The notes under the pieces: model-generated | Database searches by the model: none | What the model was told of the DNA's origin: nothing | What the model saw: only the letters and a program-made list of their open reading frames with translations | Part shown: positions 7,341-14,074 of the stretch, piece after piece | Layout of the letters: the number at the start of each line of letters is the position of its first letter | How positions within the stretch are numbered: the stretch's first letter is position 1 | Translations under genes and position numbers: made by a program | From: a bacterium | Lineage (GTDB): Bacteria; Bacillota_I; Bacilli_A; RFN20; CAG-826 | Length of the DNA: 22,579 bases | Assembly: GCA_004561785.1 (NCBI GenBank) | Contig: SFUB01000012.1 | Span: 1 to 22,579 of the forward strand | Reading direction: 5' to 3'

Positions 7341-8249
7341 ATGGAAGAGGAGAAAACGAATTTTGAATCCGAGCCGGAAGAAGGGGAGGAAGATCCAAAA
7401 GAGGAAGGCTCCTCTTCCTTTTCTTTCGCCTCGCCTTCGCCCCTATTGACCCCGGAGCAGGAGATCGAGCTCGGACGTCTCATCCAAAAGGGGCGGAAAG
7501 AAGGGGCAAGCGAAGAAGACAAAAAGGCCGGCAAAGAGGCCTTGGACCAAATGGTGGAGGACAACCGCGGCCTCGTGGGGGCGATTTTGAAGCAATATCT
7601 CTGCTATGGCGTCCCTCCCGAGGACCTCTTTCAAGAGGGCTGCATCGGCCTTCAGACGGCCGCGGAGAAATTCGATCCCGAACGCGGCACGCGTTTTTCG
7701 ACCTACGCTTCCTATTGGATCAAGGAATCCATCCGGAGAGCCCTTAACAGCCTAAATGGGTCGATCCACGTCCCCACCCACATGGTCGGCAAAATCGCGA
7801 AGGTGCGCCAGGCCGAGAACGCCCTTTCCCTGAAACTCGGCCGAGAGCCCACTATGGACGAACTGGAGGAATCTTTGCCGGACTTAGATCCGGCGGAGAT
7901 TTCCTTGATCCTTCAGACCAACTCCTTCGTCCTTTCTTTGGATGAGCCCATGAAAGGGGACGAAGAGGACGGAGATGACCGCCTATCCTTCCAAAAAGGC
8001 GATGACGTTCCCGCCTCTTCTCTTGATCAGGAGGACGAAATGCGAGCGGCCGAAGAAGGGCTCGACGCTTTGGACGAACGCGAGAAAGACATTATCTGCC
8101 GCCTGTTCGGCTTGAATGGATACGAGGAGCAAGACAGCGCCGAAATCGGGCGCGTCTACGGCATCTCAAGGGAAAGGGTCCGCCAGATCAAGGAGACGGC
8201 CTTCCGCAAGATGAGGGAAAGCATCTGCCGAAAGGAGGGCGGGGAATGA
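7341..8249 (+). CDS. Second RpoD-like (group 2 type) sigma factor
   Basis: Sigma-70 family protein of 302 residues immediately downstream of rpoD. ATG 7341 is preceded by AGGAAAGG (7326-7333, spacing 7); an in-frame TTG at 7317 is less likely. After a low-complexity acidic/Ser N-terminus it has the end of region 1.2 (LTPEQEIELGRLIQKG), region 2 (PPEDLFQEGCIGLQTAAEKF and RFSTYASYWIKESIRRAL), region 3 and region 4 (ISRERVRQIKETAFRKM). Compared with RpoD, the -10-reading Gln and Thr are replaced by Glu129 and Arg132, and the extended -10 Glu by Gly150, while His147 and the region 4.2 helix residues remain. I infer an alternative sigma with a changed -10 preference. No anti-sigma factor is adjacent. 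It probably shares a transcript with rpoD and overlaps trmK (ATGA). Confidence 0.88.
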   Translation: MEEEKTNFESEPEEGEEDPKEEGSSSFSFASPSPLLTPEQEIELGRLIQKGRKEGASEEDKKAGKEALDQMVEDNRGLVGAILKQYLCYGVPPEDLFQEGCIGLQTAAEKFDPERGTRFSTYASYWIKESIRRALNSLNGSIHVPTHMVGKIAKVRQAENALSLKLGREPTMDELEESLPDLDPAEISLILQTNSFVLSLDEPMKGDEEDGDDRLSFQKGDDVPASSLDQEDEMRAAEEGLDALDEREKDIICRLFGLNGYEEQDSAEIGRVYGISRERVRQIKETAFRKMRESICRKEGGE

Positions 8250-8935
8250 GAAAACTATCCGCCAGGCTCAAAGCCATCTTCGATTTCGTCCCCGAGGGCT
8301 GCTTCCCCGCCGACATCGGGGCCGATCACGCCCTTTTGACCCTGGCGCTTCTAGAATCCGGGAAGGCCAAATGGGCTCAGGCGGTGGAGAACAAATCCGG
8401 GCCCTTCATCCGCATGAAATCCAATATCGACGCCTCTCCCTATTCCTCCTGCGTCACCTGCTCGAAGTCCGATGGGCTCGACGAACTCCTGGAAGGGGTC
8501 AATTGCCTCATCCTCGCCGGGATGGGAGGCAGGCTGTCCACGGAGATCCTGCAGAAAGGGAAGAGCAAGCTTGACCACGTCTCCGACATCATCCTCGATC
8601 CCCACACCGACCTCACCTTCGTCCGTTCCGAGGTCGTGGGGCTAGGATTTTACGTCGCTGAAGAGAAGATGGTCTACGAGGAGAAGGTTTTCTATTCGAT
8701 CATCCATTTCAGAAAAGGCGCGCCCGAACGGCCTTACACCAAACTGGAACTCGCCCTTGGGCCCTCCCTGATGCAAAAAAGGGATCCCGTCTTCCTTCAA
8801 TTCGTCCTGGAGCAAGAAAAAAAGGTCGGCAAGATCCTCGACAAGGGTTTGCCTGCGGAGGCAAGGCGGAAATACCTCAATTTCTACCGCGCCTTGAAGG
8901 CCGTTTACGAAGGCGGTCAAAGCCTTTCCAAATAA
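8246..8935 (+). CDS. trmK: tRNA (adenine22-N1)-methyltransferase TrmK
   Basis: S-adenosylmethionine-dependent enzyme that methylates N1 of A22 in the D-loop of bacterial tRNAs (YqfN family). The N-terminal Rossmann fold shows the SAM-binding motif DIGADHALL (residues 23-31) and the LAGMGG motif (90-95) typical of this family; the C-terminal part is the usual helical extension. The 229-residue length is normal. AAAGGAGG at 8231-8238 precedes ATG 8246, and the start overlaps the upstream sigma gene as ATGA. The sigA-trmK link is conserved in Bacillota, though the Nif3-like gene that often follows is missing. Its last 19 bases overlap the end of the convergent ispH gene. Confidence 0.93.
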   Translation: MRKLSARLKAIFDFVPEGCFPADIGADHALLTLALLESGKAKWAQAVENKSGPFIRMKSNIDASPYSSCVTCSKSDGLDELLEGVNCLILAGMGGRLSTEILQKGKSKLDHVSDIILDPHTDLTFVRSEVVGLGFYVAEEKMVYEEKVFYSIIHFRKGAPERPYTKLELALGPSLMQKRDPVFLQFVLEQEKKVGKILDKGLPAEARRKYLNFYRALKAVYEGGQSLSK

Positions 8936-9765
8936 TCCTTCACTTCTAGGAAAGTCGCTTTCGAGGTGGAAGCGCCGCTAGCGAGGGCGATGCTGTGAAA
9001 AAGGGAAAGATCCAGTTTTCGGGTCTCCTCTAGCCCTAGGCAAAGGAAAACGGGGCCGCTTTTTTCGGCGATTTCTTTCAGCTTTAACGTGTTGTTGGAA
9101 GCATCGGAGCCCAAAATCAAGGTGGAGTCTGCTTTTTTCGAGGCCTCCAAAACAGCGGCTTGACGTTCGGCGGTGGCCAAGCAACGCCCTTTAATGAGCT
9201 TCGCCTCCGGGAACCGGGCTTGGATGTCTTGCATCGCCGCCTCAATTTCCATGCCGCCCAAAGTCGTCTGGGCGAGCACGCTTGGGGTTTCTGACGCCTC
9301 TTGCCAGTTTCCTTGCCTGGATTTGACATCGTAGAAATAGGCCCTTGGGCAATTGGCCAGGAATGCCTCGCTTTCCAGGTGTCCCCGTAAGCCTAGGTAA
9401 ATCAAAGGGTTAAGTTTCGTCCCCAAGCCCATGTTCCCCTTAACGAAGGGGCAGGTCGCGTCATAGACGATGAGTTTTTTCTTTTTCGCCATCTCATCGA
9501 AGCGCGAAGGGTGGCCATGCGCGGAGAAGACGACGACGTCGCCTTCTTTCAAAGAGGACAAAGCCTCTTCCAAAGGGCAGTCTTTCTCCGAAAGGACGAA
9601 GAGCCCTTGGCCTTTGAGCTCTTTCAAAGCAGTCTCGTTATGGATCAGCATCCCGAGGAGGTAAACGTTCCGCTTCGGATGCTCTCTTTTCGCCTTCAAA
9701 GCGAGGGACAAAGCGCGTTCCACGCCCGAGCAGTAGCCGAAGGGGGTCACCGGAATCACTTGCAT
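8917..9765 (-). CDS. ispH: 4-hydroxy-3-methylbut-2-enyl diphosphate reductase IspH
   Basis: Final enzyme of the MEP isoprenoid pathway, reducing HMBPP to IPP and DMAPP with an iron-sulfur cluster. The three cluster cysteines are Cys12 (FGYCSGVERA), Cys105 (YDATCPFV) and Cys195 (GRCLATAERQ). Substrate-site residues are also recognisable: His42, His83 (SAHG), GHLE with His129 and Glu131, LAQTTL, an Asn in GSDASNN and Ser in SGAST. One of the two usual serines before the Asn is itself Asn, and overall the protein is a divergent family member of 282 residues. It reads towards trmK and overlaps it by 19 bases. Only a poor GGGGG stands before the start. The nearby helicase and ispG recall the B. 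subtilis order. Confidence 0.93.
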   Translation of the reverse strand: MQVIPVTPFGYCSGVERALSLALKAKREHPKRNVYLLGMLIHNETALKELKGQGLFVLSEKDCPLEEALSSLKEGDVVVFSAHGHPSRFDEMAKKKKLIVYDATCPFVKGNMGLGTKLNPLIYLGLRGHLESEAFLANCPRAYFYDVKSRQGNWQEASETPSVLAQTTLGGMEIEAAMQDIQARFPEAKLIKGRCLATAERQAAVLEASKKADSTLILGSDASNNTLKLKEIAEKSGPVFLCLGLEETRKLDLSLFHSIALASGASTSKATFLEVKDYLERL

Positions 9766-9810
9766 GCCCCCATTTTCGCCCGAAAAGGTGCAAAAAGGAA
9801 GCGAGTTCCG

Positions 9811-9816
9811 TATAAT
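9811..9816 (+). promoter_or_regulatory. -10 element of the helicase gene, compatible with a leaderless mRNA
   Basis: A perfect TATAAT ends only seven bases before ATG 9824, so transcription would begin at or next to the start codon. No Shine-Dalgarno sequence stands before the ATG. The -35 is poor (GTGCAA at 9788-9793 with a 17-base spacer). Confidence 0.55.
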
Positions 9817-9823
9817 TCAGCAC

Positions 9824-11176
9824 ATGGCTAATTTTGCTCAGTTCAACCTGTCCAAGGAGATGGTATCCGCCTTGGAAAAACTCGGATATAAGGAGCCTTC
9901 CCCGGTCCAGGGGAAAGTCATCCCAAAGGCTTTGCGCGGGGATTCGATCCTTTGCCAAAGCGAGACCGGTAGTGGAAAGACCCATTCTTACCTGATTCCG
10001 ATTTTGGATCGCCTCGATCTGAATTTGCCGCGCCTGCAGGCGATCGTCATCTGCCCCAGCCGCGAGCTCGCCCGCCAGGTCTACGATTTCGCCTTTGCCT
10101 TATCGAAGTACTTCCCAAAGCTCAAAGTTCGGCTTTTCACTTCCTCGGAGGAGAAAAGCGAGAATGAGCAGGGGCTTTCGATCGCTCCTCAGCTCGTCAT
10201 CGGCACCCCAGGCCGCCTAAAGGACCTGCTCGCGGAGGATTACAAGTTGAATCTGCGCGGGGTGAAGACCTTGGTCCTCGATGAAGCCGACATGCTCATG
10301 GACATGGGCTATTTCGAGGACATCGACGCCCTGCGGAGCCTCTTGCGGGAAGATCTGCAGGTCATGGTCTTCTCCGCGACCTTGGAGCAGGGACTCAAGG
10401 AGAAGCTCCGGAAATACGCCGGGAGCGATTTCCTCTACGAAGGGGAGGAGAACAAGTCCTCCGGGAACGTGTCCCACCATCTCATCGACATCAAGCACGT
10501 GGGGAAAAATGAGGCGCTCATCCGCTTCCTGAAGATCCGCCAGCCCTATCTTGCCCTCGTCTTCGCTTCCAAAAAGGAGGACGTCAATTCGGCTTACGCA
10601 TCCGTGAAAGAGGCCGGCTACAGCGCCGTCTTGTTCTCCGGCGATCTGCAGACCAGAGAACGCAGGAAGACCATCCGCATGATCAAGGAAAACCGTTACC
10701 AGGTGGTCGTCTGCAGCGATTTGCTTAGCCGCGGCATCGACATCGAAGACGTCACCGACGTCATTTCCCTCGATCTGCCAAACGATCTTACCTATTATTA
10801 CCATCGCGCCGGCAGAACCGCCCGCTTCGGCAAAAGCGGGGATTCCTGGATCTTCTACGACGATGATTCCACGAAGCTTCCCTTGACCCTTATCCAGCAA
10901 GGCGTGAAGTTCGATTTCTCGATTCTCCGGAAAGAGGGTTTGGAAAGCGATCCGGTTGGATTGCTCCCCAAGACCAAGCTCAAAAAGAAAAAGGCCTTCG
11001 AAGACCCCGAGGAAGCCAAGGAGATCAAAATCGCCAAAGCCAGGACGCGGGTCGACAAGGTCAAACCCGGCTACAAGAGGAAGCAAAAATGGGCGGTGGA
11101 GAAGGTCAAGAACAAATACCGCCGAAAGGCCATCAAAAAGAAAATCCGCGCGAACCTGCACGGAAAGAGCGAGTGA
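9824..11176 (+). CDS. cshB: DEAD-box RNA helicase, CshB-like
   Basis: ATP-dependent RNA helicase expected to act in ribosome assembly, RNA turnover or cold growth. All core motifs are visible: Q motif (Gln29 in SPVQGK), motif I SETGSGKT (46-53), PSREL, GTPGR, DEAD at 153-156, FSAT, SRGIDIE and HRAGRTAR. The C-terminal ~70 residues are very rich in Lys and Arg, typical of RNA-binding tails. I chose ATG 9824 (450 residues) because the protein then starts MANFAQFNLSKEM, as family members do; an in-frame ATG at 9764 would place the -10 box inside the gene. The position between ispH and ispG matches cshB in B. subtilis, so the name is by synteny and similarity. Confidence 0.9.
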   Translation: MANFAQFNLSKEMVSALEKLGYKEPSPVQGKVIPKALRGDSILCQSETGSGKTHSYLIPILDRLDLNLPRLQAIVICPSRELARQVYDFAFALSKYFPKLKVRLFTSSEEKSENEQGLSIAPQLVIGTPGRLKDLLAEDYKLNLRGVKTLVLDEADMLMDMGYFEDIDALRSLLREDLQVMVFSATLEQGLKEKLRKYAGSDFLYEGEENKSSGNVSHHLIDIKHVGKNEALIRFLKIRQPYLALVFASKKEDVNSAYASVKEAGYSAVLFSGDLQTRERRKTIRMIKENRYQVVVCSDLLSRGIDIEDVTDVISLDLPNDLTYYYHRAGRTARFGKSGDSWIFYDDDSTKLPLTLIQQGVKFDFSILRKEGLESDPVGLLPKTKLKKKKAFEDPEEAKEIKIAKARTRVDKVKPGYKRKQKWAVEKVKNKYRRKAIKKKIRANLHGKSE

Positions 11177-11190
11177 ACCTCGCTCTTTTT
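11164..11190. terminator. Shared terminator of the convergent helicase and ispG genes
   Basis: Stem AAAGAGCGAG (11164-11173) pairs perfectly with CTCGCTCTTT (11179-11188) around the loop TGAAC, which contains the helicase stop codon. The plus-strand T tract runs 11186-11190. On the minus strand the same stem follows the ispG stop directly, with only a short T tract, so it probably serves both genes. Confidence 0.85.
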
Positions 11191-12242
11191 CAAAGGGCGT
11201 TAATTTCTTTGATCAGTTCGGATACGACGTCTTCGTCGGCGACTGTGCGCAGGACCTTCCCTTTTTTAAACAGAACCCATTGGCCGTTCCCGCCTGCGGC
11301 GCCTAGATCGGCGTGTCTAGCCTCTCCCGGCCCATTGACCACGCACCCCATGATGGCGACGGTCTTTGGAATCCGTTTCTCCTCTAGGTATTCTTGGATC
11401 TTTTTGGCGACGGGGATGAGGTTCACCTCCGTCCGGCCACAAGTGGGGCAAGAGATGAAAGTGGGGTAGTTTGCTTCCAAACCCAAGTCATGAAGCAAAC
11501 GGAAGCAGGCTTTGACCTCTTCCTCTGGATCATCGCTGAGAGAAATTCGGATCGTATCCCCAAGCCCCGAAAGGAGCAAAGGGGAGAGCGTCGCCGCGGA
11601 ACGGATCAGCCCGACGTCTTTGGGCCCGGCCTCGGTCACGCCTAGATGAAGGGGGTAAGGAAATGCCTCAGCGGCTTGCTTGTAGGCTTCGATGGTCTCT
11701 AAAGGGGACGAGCCTTTCAAAGAGAGCACGATGTCATGAAAATCAAGACTTTCTAAGATGGCGACGTGCTTTTTAGCGGACGCAACCAGGAATTTGGCTT
11801 TGATTTTCTCGTCGCCGGAATAGACTTCTTTGTCCAAGGAGCCCGAATTGACTCCGATGCGGATGGGGATATGGCGTTCCTTGCAGGCGGAGACGACTTT
11901 TTCGATACGGTCCAAAGACCCGATGTTCCCGGGGTTCAGCCTTATTGCGTCAACTCCGGAAGCGATGGCTTTTAAGGCGAGGCGATAATCGAAATGGATG
12001 TCGGCGACGAGGGGGATATCGACGCGTTTTTTGATCTCCGCGAAGGAGGAGGCATCCTCCTCATCCAAGCAAGAAAGGCGCATCAAGCGGCAGCCCAAAG
12101 CGGCGCAGCGATTAATTTGGGCGGAGACCTCGTCCACGCGGCTGGTTTTGATGGACGCCATCGATTGGACGATGACTTTCTCTTGGCCGCCAAGAGTCAG
12201 GTTCCCGATGCGGACGGGGCGGGTTTGGTTTCTTAGGATCAT
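11190..12242 (-). CDS. ispG: 4-hydroxy-3-methylbut-2-en-1-yl diphosphate synthase IspG (GcpE)
   Basis: Penultimate MEP-pathway enzyme, converting methylerythritol cyclodiphosphate to HMBPP, the substrate of IspH. The N-terminal TIM-barrel part is seen from VQSMASIKTSRVDEV and DIHFDYRLAL to IRLNPGNIG. The C-terminal iron-sulfur domain has Cys265 and Cys268 in SCPTCGR, and Cys300 and Glu307 in MGCVVNGPGEA, the four expected cluster ligands. The 350-residue length is that of the two-domain bacterial form. The start codon has no Shine-Dalgarno, and a -10-like TAGAAT stands nine bases before it, suggesting a very short or absent leader. The gene diverges from rpmG and converges on the helicase. 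Confidence 0.96.
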   Translation of the reverse strand: MILRNQTRPVRIGNLTLGGQEKVIVQSMASIKTSRVDEVSAQINRCAALGCRLMRLSCLDEEDASSFAEIKKRVDIPLVADIHFDYRLALKAIASGVDAIRLNPGNIGSLDRIEKVVSACKERHIPIRIGVNSGSLDKEVYSGDEKIKAKFLVASAKKHVAILESLDFHDIVLSLKGSSPLETIEAYKQAAEAFPYPLHLGVTEAGPKDVGLIRSAATLSPLLLSGLGDTIRISLSDDPEEEVKACFRLLHDLGLEANYPTFISCPTCGRTEVNLIPVAKKIQEYLEEKRIPKTVAIMGCVVNGPGEARHADLGAAGGNGQWVLFKKGKVLRTVADEDVVSELIKEINAL

Positions 12243-12251
12243 AGGGAAAAC

Positions 12252-12257
12252 ATTCTA
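12252..12257 (-). promoter_or_regulatory. -10 element of ispG, compatible with a near-leaderless mRNA
   Basis: On the minus strand TAGAAT (5 of 6 to TATAAT) is followed by nine bases and then the ispG ATG, with no purine-rich ribosome site in between. A weak -35 (TTTTAA) would sit 17 bases upstream. Confidence 0.5.
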
Positions 12258-12281
12258 AGCATTTTGTGGAACTTTTAAAAT

Positions 12282-12290
12282 TGCTATGGT
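12282..12290 (+). promoter_or_regulatory. Extended -10 promoter of rpmG
   Basis: TGCTATGGT combines the TGn extension with TATGGT (4 of 6). Transcription would start near 12297, giving a leader of about 30 bases that includes the ribosome site AAGGAG at 12311-12316. The -35 is poor. It is divergent from the ispG promoter, about 25 bases away. Confidence 0.45.
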
Positions 12291-12327
12291 AGGATACTAC
12301 ACGCGAAGCGAAGGAGTGTGAAGAGAT

Positions 12328-12486
12328 ATGGCATCCAAACGCGATCAAGTCATCTTGAAATGCACCGTCTGCGGTAACGAGAACTACATCACGACCAGGA
12401 ACAAACGCAATAAACCTGAGAAGATGCAGATCAAAAAGTACTGCGAGCACTGCAGGAAAATGACTGACCACAAGGAGAAGAAATAA
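12328..12486 (+). CDS. rpmG: 50S ribosomal protein L33
   Basis: Small 52-residue ribosomal protein of the large subunit. It begins MASKRDQVILKCTVCGNENY and ends CEHCRKMTDHKEKK; the CTVC and CEHC pairs show that it is the zinc-binding (C+) form of L33. The TTRN.RNKPEKM...KYC core is typical. AAGGAG at 12311-12316 lies 11 bases before the ATG. The stop codon is inside the stem of a strong terminator, so it is probably a single-gene transcript. Confidence 0.95.
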   Translation: MASKRDQVILKCTVCGNENYITTRNKRNKPEKMQIKKYCEHCRKMTDHKEKK

Positions 12487-12506
12487 GGCTGCGGCCTTAT
12501 TTTTTT
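12481..12506 (+). terminator. Rho-independent terminator of rpmG
   Basis: AAATAAGGC (12481-12489) pairs perfectly with GCCTTATTT (12494-12502) around TGCG, followed by a T run to 12506. The stem contains the rpmG stop. The next gene starts only five bases after the T run. Confidence 0.9.
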
Positions 12507-12511
12507 AACCC

Positions 12512-13150
12512 ATGAAGATTGCTAAACTCTGCTACGACCCTTCTTTCTGCAACACCTACGTCCTAGGAGAAGAAGGGGAGCCGGCCTTGATCATCGACCC
12601 CGGCTATAACCATAACGGCGCGCTCAACCGTTATATCACCAAACACCATGGAGGCAAGATCCTTGCGATTGCTTTGACCCATGGCCATTTCGATCACTTC
12701 GCCGGGATGGCGGAAATGGAGGATCTCTCTTCCTTCCCGACGTTCCTTTCCGAAGAGGACTATCCTTGTTTGACCGATGCTAAAAAGAATGCCTCCTTCG
12801 ACCTTTCCGAACCCTTCTTCCTTAAGGAGGACATCAATCCATATTTCATTGAAGACGAAGATGAAATCAAGATAGGGCCATACCTATTTCGCGTCCTCCA
12901 TACACCCTTCCATACCAAAGGAAGCTGCTGCTTCTATTTTGAGGATGAAGGAATTCTATTCACGGGCGACGCCTTGTTCCGACTGGGGGTGGGGCGAGAC
13001 GATCTTCCCCACGCGGAGCCTAGGAGCAAGCAGAAGAGCCTCGCTAAAATCTTCGCTTTGCCTAAGGAGACCAAAATCTATCCCGGCCACGGACCCTCGT
13101 CGAGCTTGGCGGCGGAGGCCCCCTACCTCAGGAATTACCTGCTGATTTAA
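12512..13150 (+). CDS. Metallo-beta-lactamase fold hydrolase (glyoxalase II-like, YqgX type)
   Basis: Cytoplasmic hydrolase of 212 residues with the binuclear metal site of glyoxalase II-like proteins: THGHFDH (residues 56-62), the later His in HTPFHTKGS, the bridging Asp in FTGDALF and the last His in YPGHGP. The substrate is unknown; relatives cleave thioesters such as S-lactoylglutathione, but no glutathione or bacillithiol gene is nearby. The start at ATG 12512 gives the normal N-terminus (MKIAKLCYDPSFCNTYV). It follows the T run of the rpmG terminator by five bases and has no Shine-Dalgarno, so how it is expressed is unclear. In B. subtilis a similar gene (yqgX) also lies near an rpmG copy. 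Confidence 0.87.
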   Translation: MKIAKLCYDPSFCNTYVLGEEGEPALIIDPGYNHNGALNRYITKHHGGKILAIALTHGHFDHFAGMAEMEDLSSFPTFLSEEDYPCLTDAKKNASFDLSEPFFLKEDINPYFIEDEDEIKIGPYLFRVLHTPFHTKGSCCFYFEDEGILFTGDALFRLGVGRDDLPHAEPRSKQKSLAKIFALPKETKIYPGHGPSSSLAAEAPYLRNYLLI

Positions 13151-13180
13151 CTCACACTTTAAGGGTGAAGGAGAAACTCC

Positions 13181-13205
13181 TATAATACCTCCGACATCAA
13201 AGGAG
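13181..13205 (+). promoter_or_regulatory. Promoter -10 and ribosome binding site of efp
   Basis: A perfect TATAAT at 13181-13186 is followed by a short leader and AAAGGAG at 13199-13205, nine bases before ATG 13215. The -35 region (TTTAAG at 13158-13163, spacer 17) is weak. This is a conventional leader, in contrast with several other promoters in this window. Confidence 0.6.
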
Positions 13206-13214
13206 ATTTTTTTC

Positions 13215-13775
13215 ATGATTAATGTCACCGAATTGCGCCCGGGCAATTACTTCCTCGACGAAGGCAATCTGTACCAGGTTATCGACATCCTCCTCAACAA
13301 GACCGCAATGAGGAAGATGGTCGCCAAGGTCAAAGTCAAGAACATGAGGACCGGAGCCATCACCGAATTGGCCCGCAACTCTGGATATGGCGTGGAGGAC
13401 GTCCACGTCGACAAGAAGACCATGACCTACCTCTATGACGACGGCCAGGCCTACAACTTCATGGATCCGACCACCTACGAGCAGACCCCCCTCCCGCATA
13501 GCGTCCTCGAGAACGAAATCAAGTACATCGCGCCCAACAGCGAAGTCACCATCGTCACCTACGAAGATGAGATCCTCGGCGTCCTTCTTCCCGCGAAGGC
13601 CATTTTGACCGTCACCAAGACCGAGCCGGGCGTCCGTGGGGACACCGTCTCCAACGGCGGCAGCAAAGACGCCGAGCTCGAGACCGGCATCACCATCCGC
13701 GTTCCTTTGTTCATCAACGAAGGCGATAAGATCTCCGTCGACACTGCCACCGGCAAGTACGACGGGAGGGCGTGA
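13215..13775 (+). CDS. efp: Translation elongation factor P
   Basis: Relieves ribosomes stalled on polyproline by binding between the P and E sites. Of 186 residues, it has the KOW-like N-terminal domain (MINVTELRPGNYFLDEG), then two OB-fold domains (YNFMDPTTYEQTPLP; VTIVTYEDEILGV; TGITIRVPLFINEGDKI). The family signature in the last OB domain is clear. The tip loop, normally KPGKG with the modified Lys or Arg, reads NKTAMRKM here, with Met32 at the usual modified position and Arg33 next. From memory, a similar TAMR loop occurs in mycoplasma EF-P. No EF-P modification gene (epmA, earP, ymfI-like) is in the window. A yneF-like gene follows at once. Confidence 0.96.
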   Translation: MINVTELRPGNYFLDEGNLYQVIDILLNKTAMRKMVAKVKVKNMRTGAITELARNSGYGVEDVHVDKKTMTYLYDDGQAYNFMDPTTYEQTPLPHSVLENEIKYIAPNSEVTIVTYEDEILGVLLPAKAILTVTKTEPGVRGDTVSNGGSKDAELETGITIRVPLFINEGDKISVDTATGKYDGRA

Positions 13776-13777
13776 GA

Positions 13778-14029
13778 ATGACCCTTCCCGCTCTTTTCGG
13801 TTGGGACGGCGGCTGGTTTGGACTTGTCATCGGCGCTCTTGTTTTGGGCGCCGTGGCTGGCTTTTTGGTCACCCGTTGGCTGATGCAGAAGCAGCTTCGC
13901 GACAATCCGCCCGTCAATGAGAACATGATCCGCGCGATGTTCCGCTCCATGGGGCGCAAGCCTTCGGAAGCGCAGATTCGCGCCGTCATGAAATCCATGC
14001 AGCAAGAAAGCAACTCCAAAAAACGCTAA
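13778..14029 (+). CDS. YneF family (UPF0154) small membrane protein
   Basis: Protein of 83 residues with one N-terminal membrane segment (about residues 11-31, GWFGLVIGALVLGAVAGFLV) followed by a cytoplasmic tail with the UPF0154 pattern: DNPPVNENMIRAMFRSMGRK then PSEAQIRAVMKSM. The function is unknown in all relatives. ATG 13778 is supported by GGGAGG at 13764-13769 (spacing eight); a GTG at 13772 would overlap the efp stop but leaves only two bases after the ribosome site. Co-transcribed with efp and closed by a terminator that includes its stop codon. Confidence 0.85.
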   Translation: MTLPALFGWDGGWFGLVIGALVLGAVAGFLVTRWLMQKQLRDNPPVNENMIRAMFRSMGRKPSEAQIRAVMKSMQQESNSKKR

Positions 14030-14054
14030 CCCGCGGAAAACGGGTTGCTTTTTT
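14025..14054 (+). terminator. Rho-independent terminator of efp-yneF
   Basis: AACCCG (14028-14033) pairs with CGGGTT (14041-14046); GC on both sides extends the stem past a bulged T. Six Ts follow at 14049-14054. It overlaps the yneF-like stop and lies 20 bases before degV. Confidence 0.85.
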
Positions 14055-14074
14055 CTATAAGAAAGGTAACAAAA

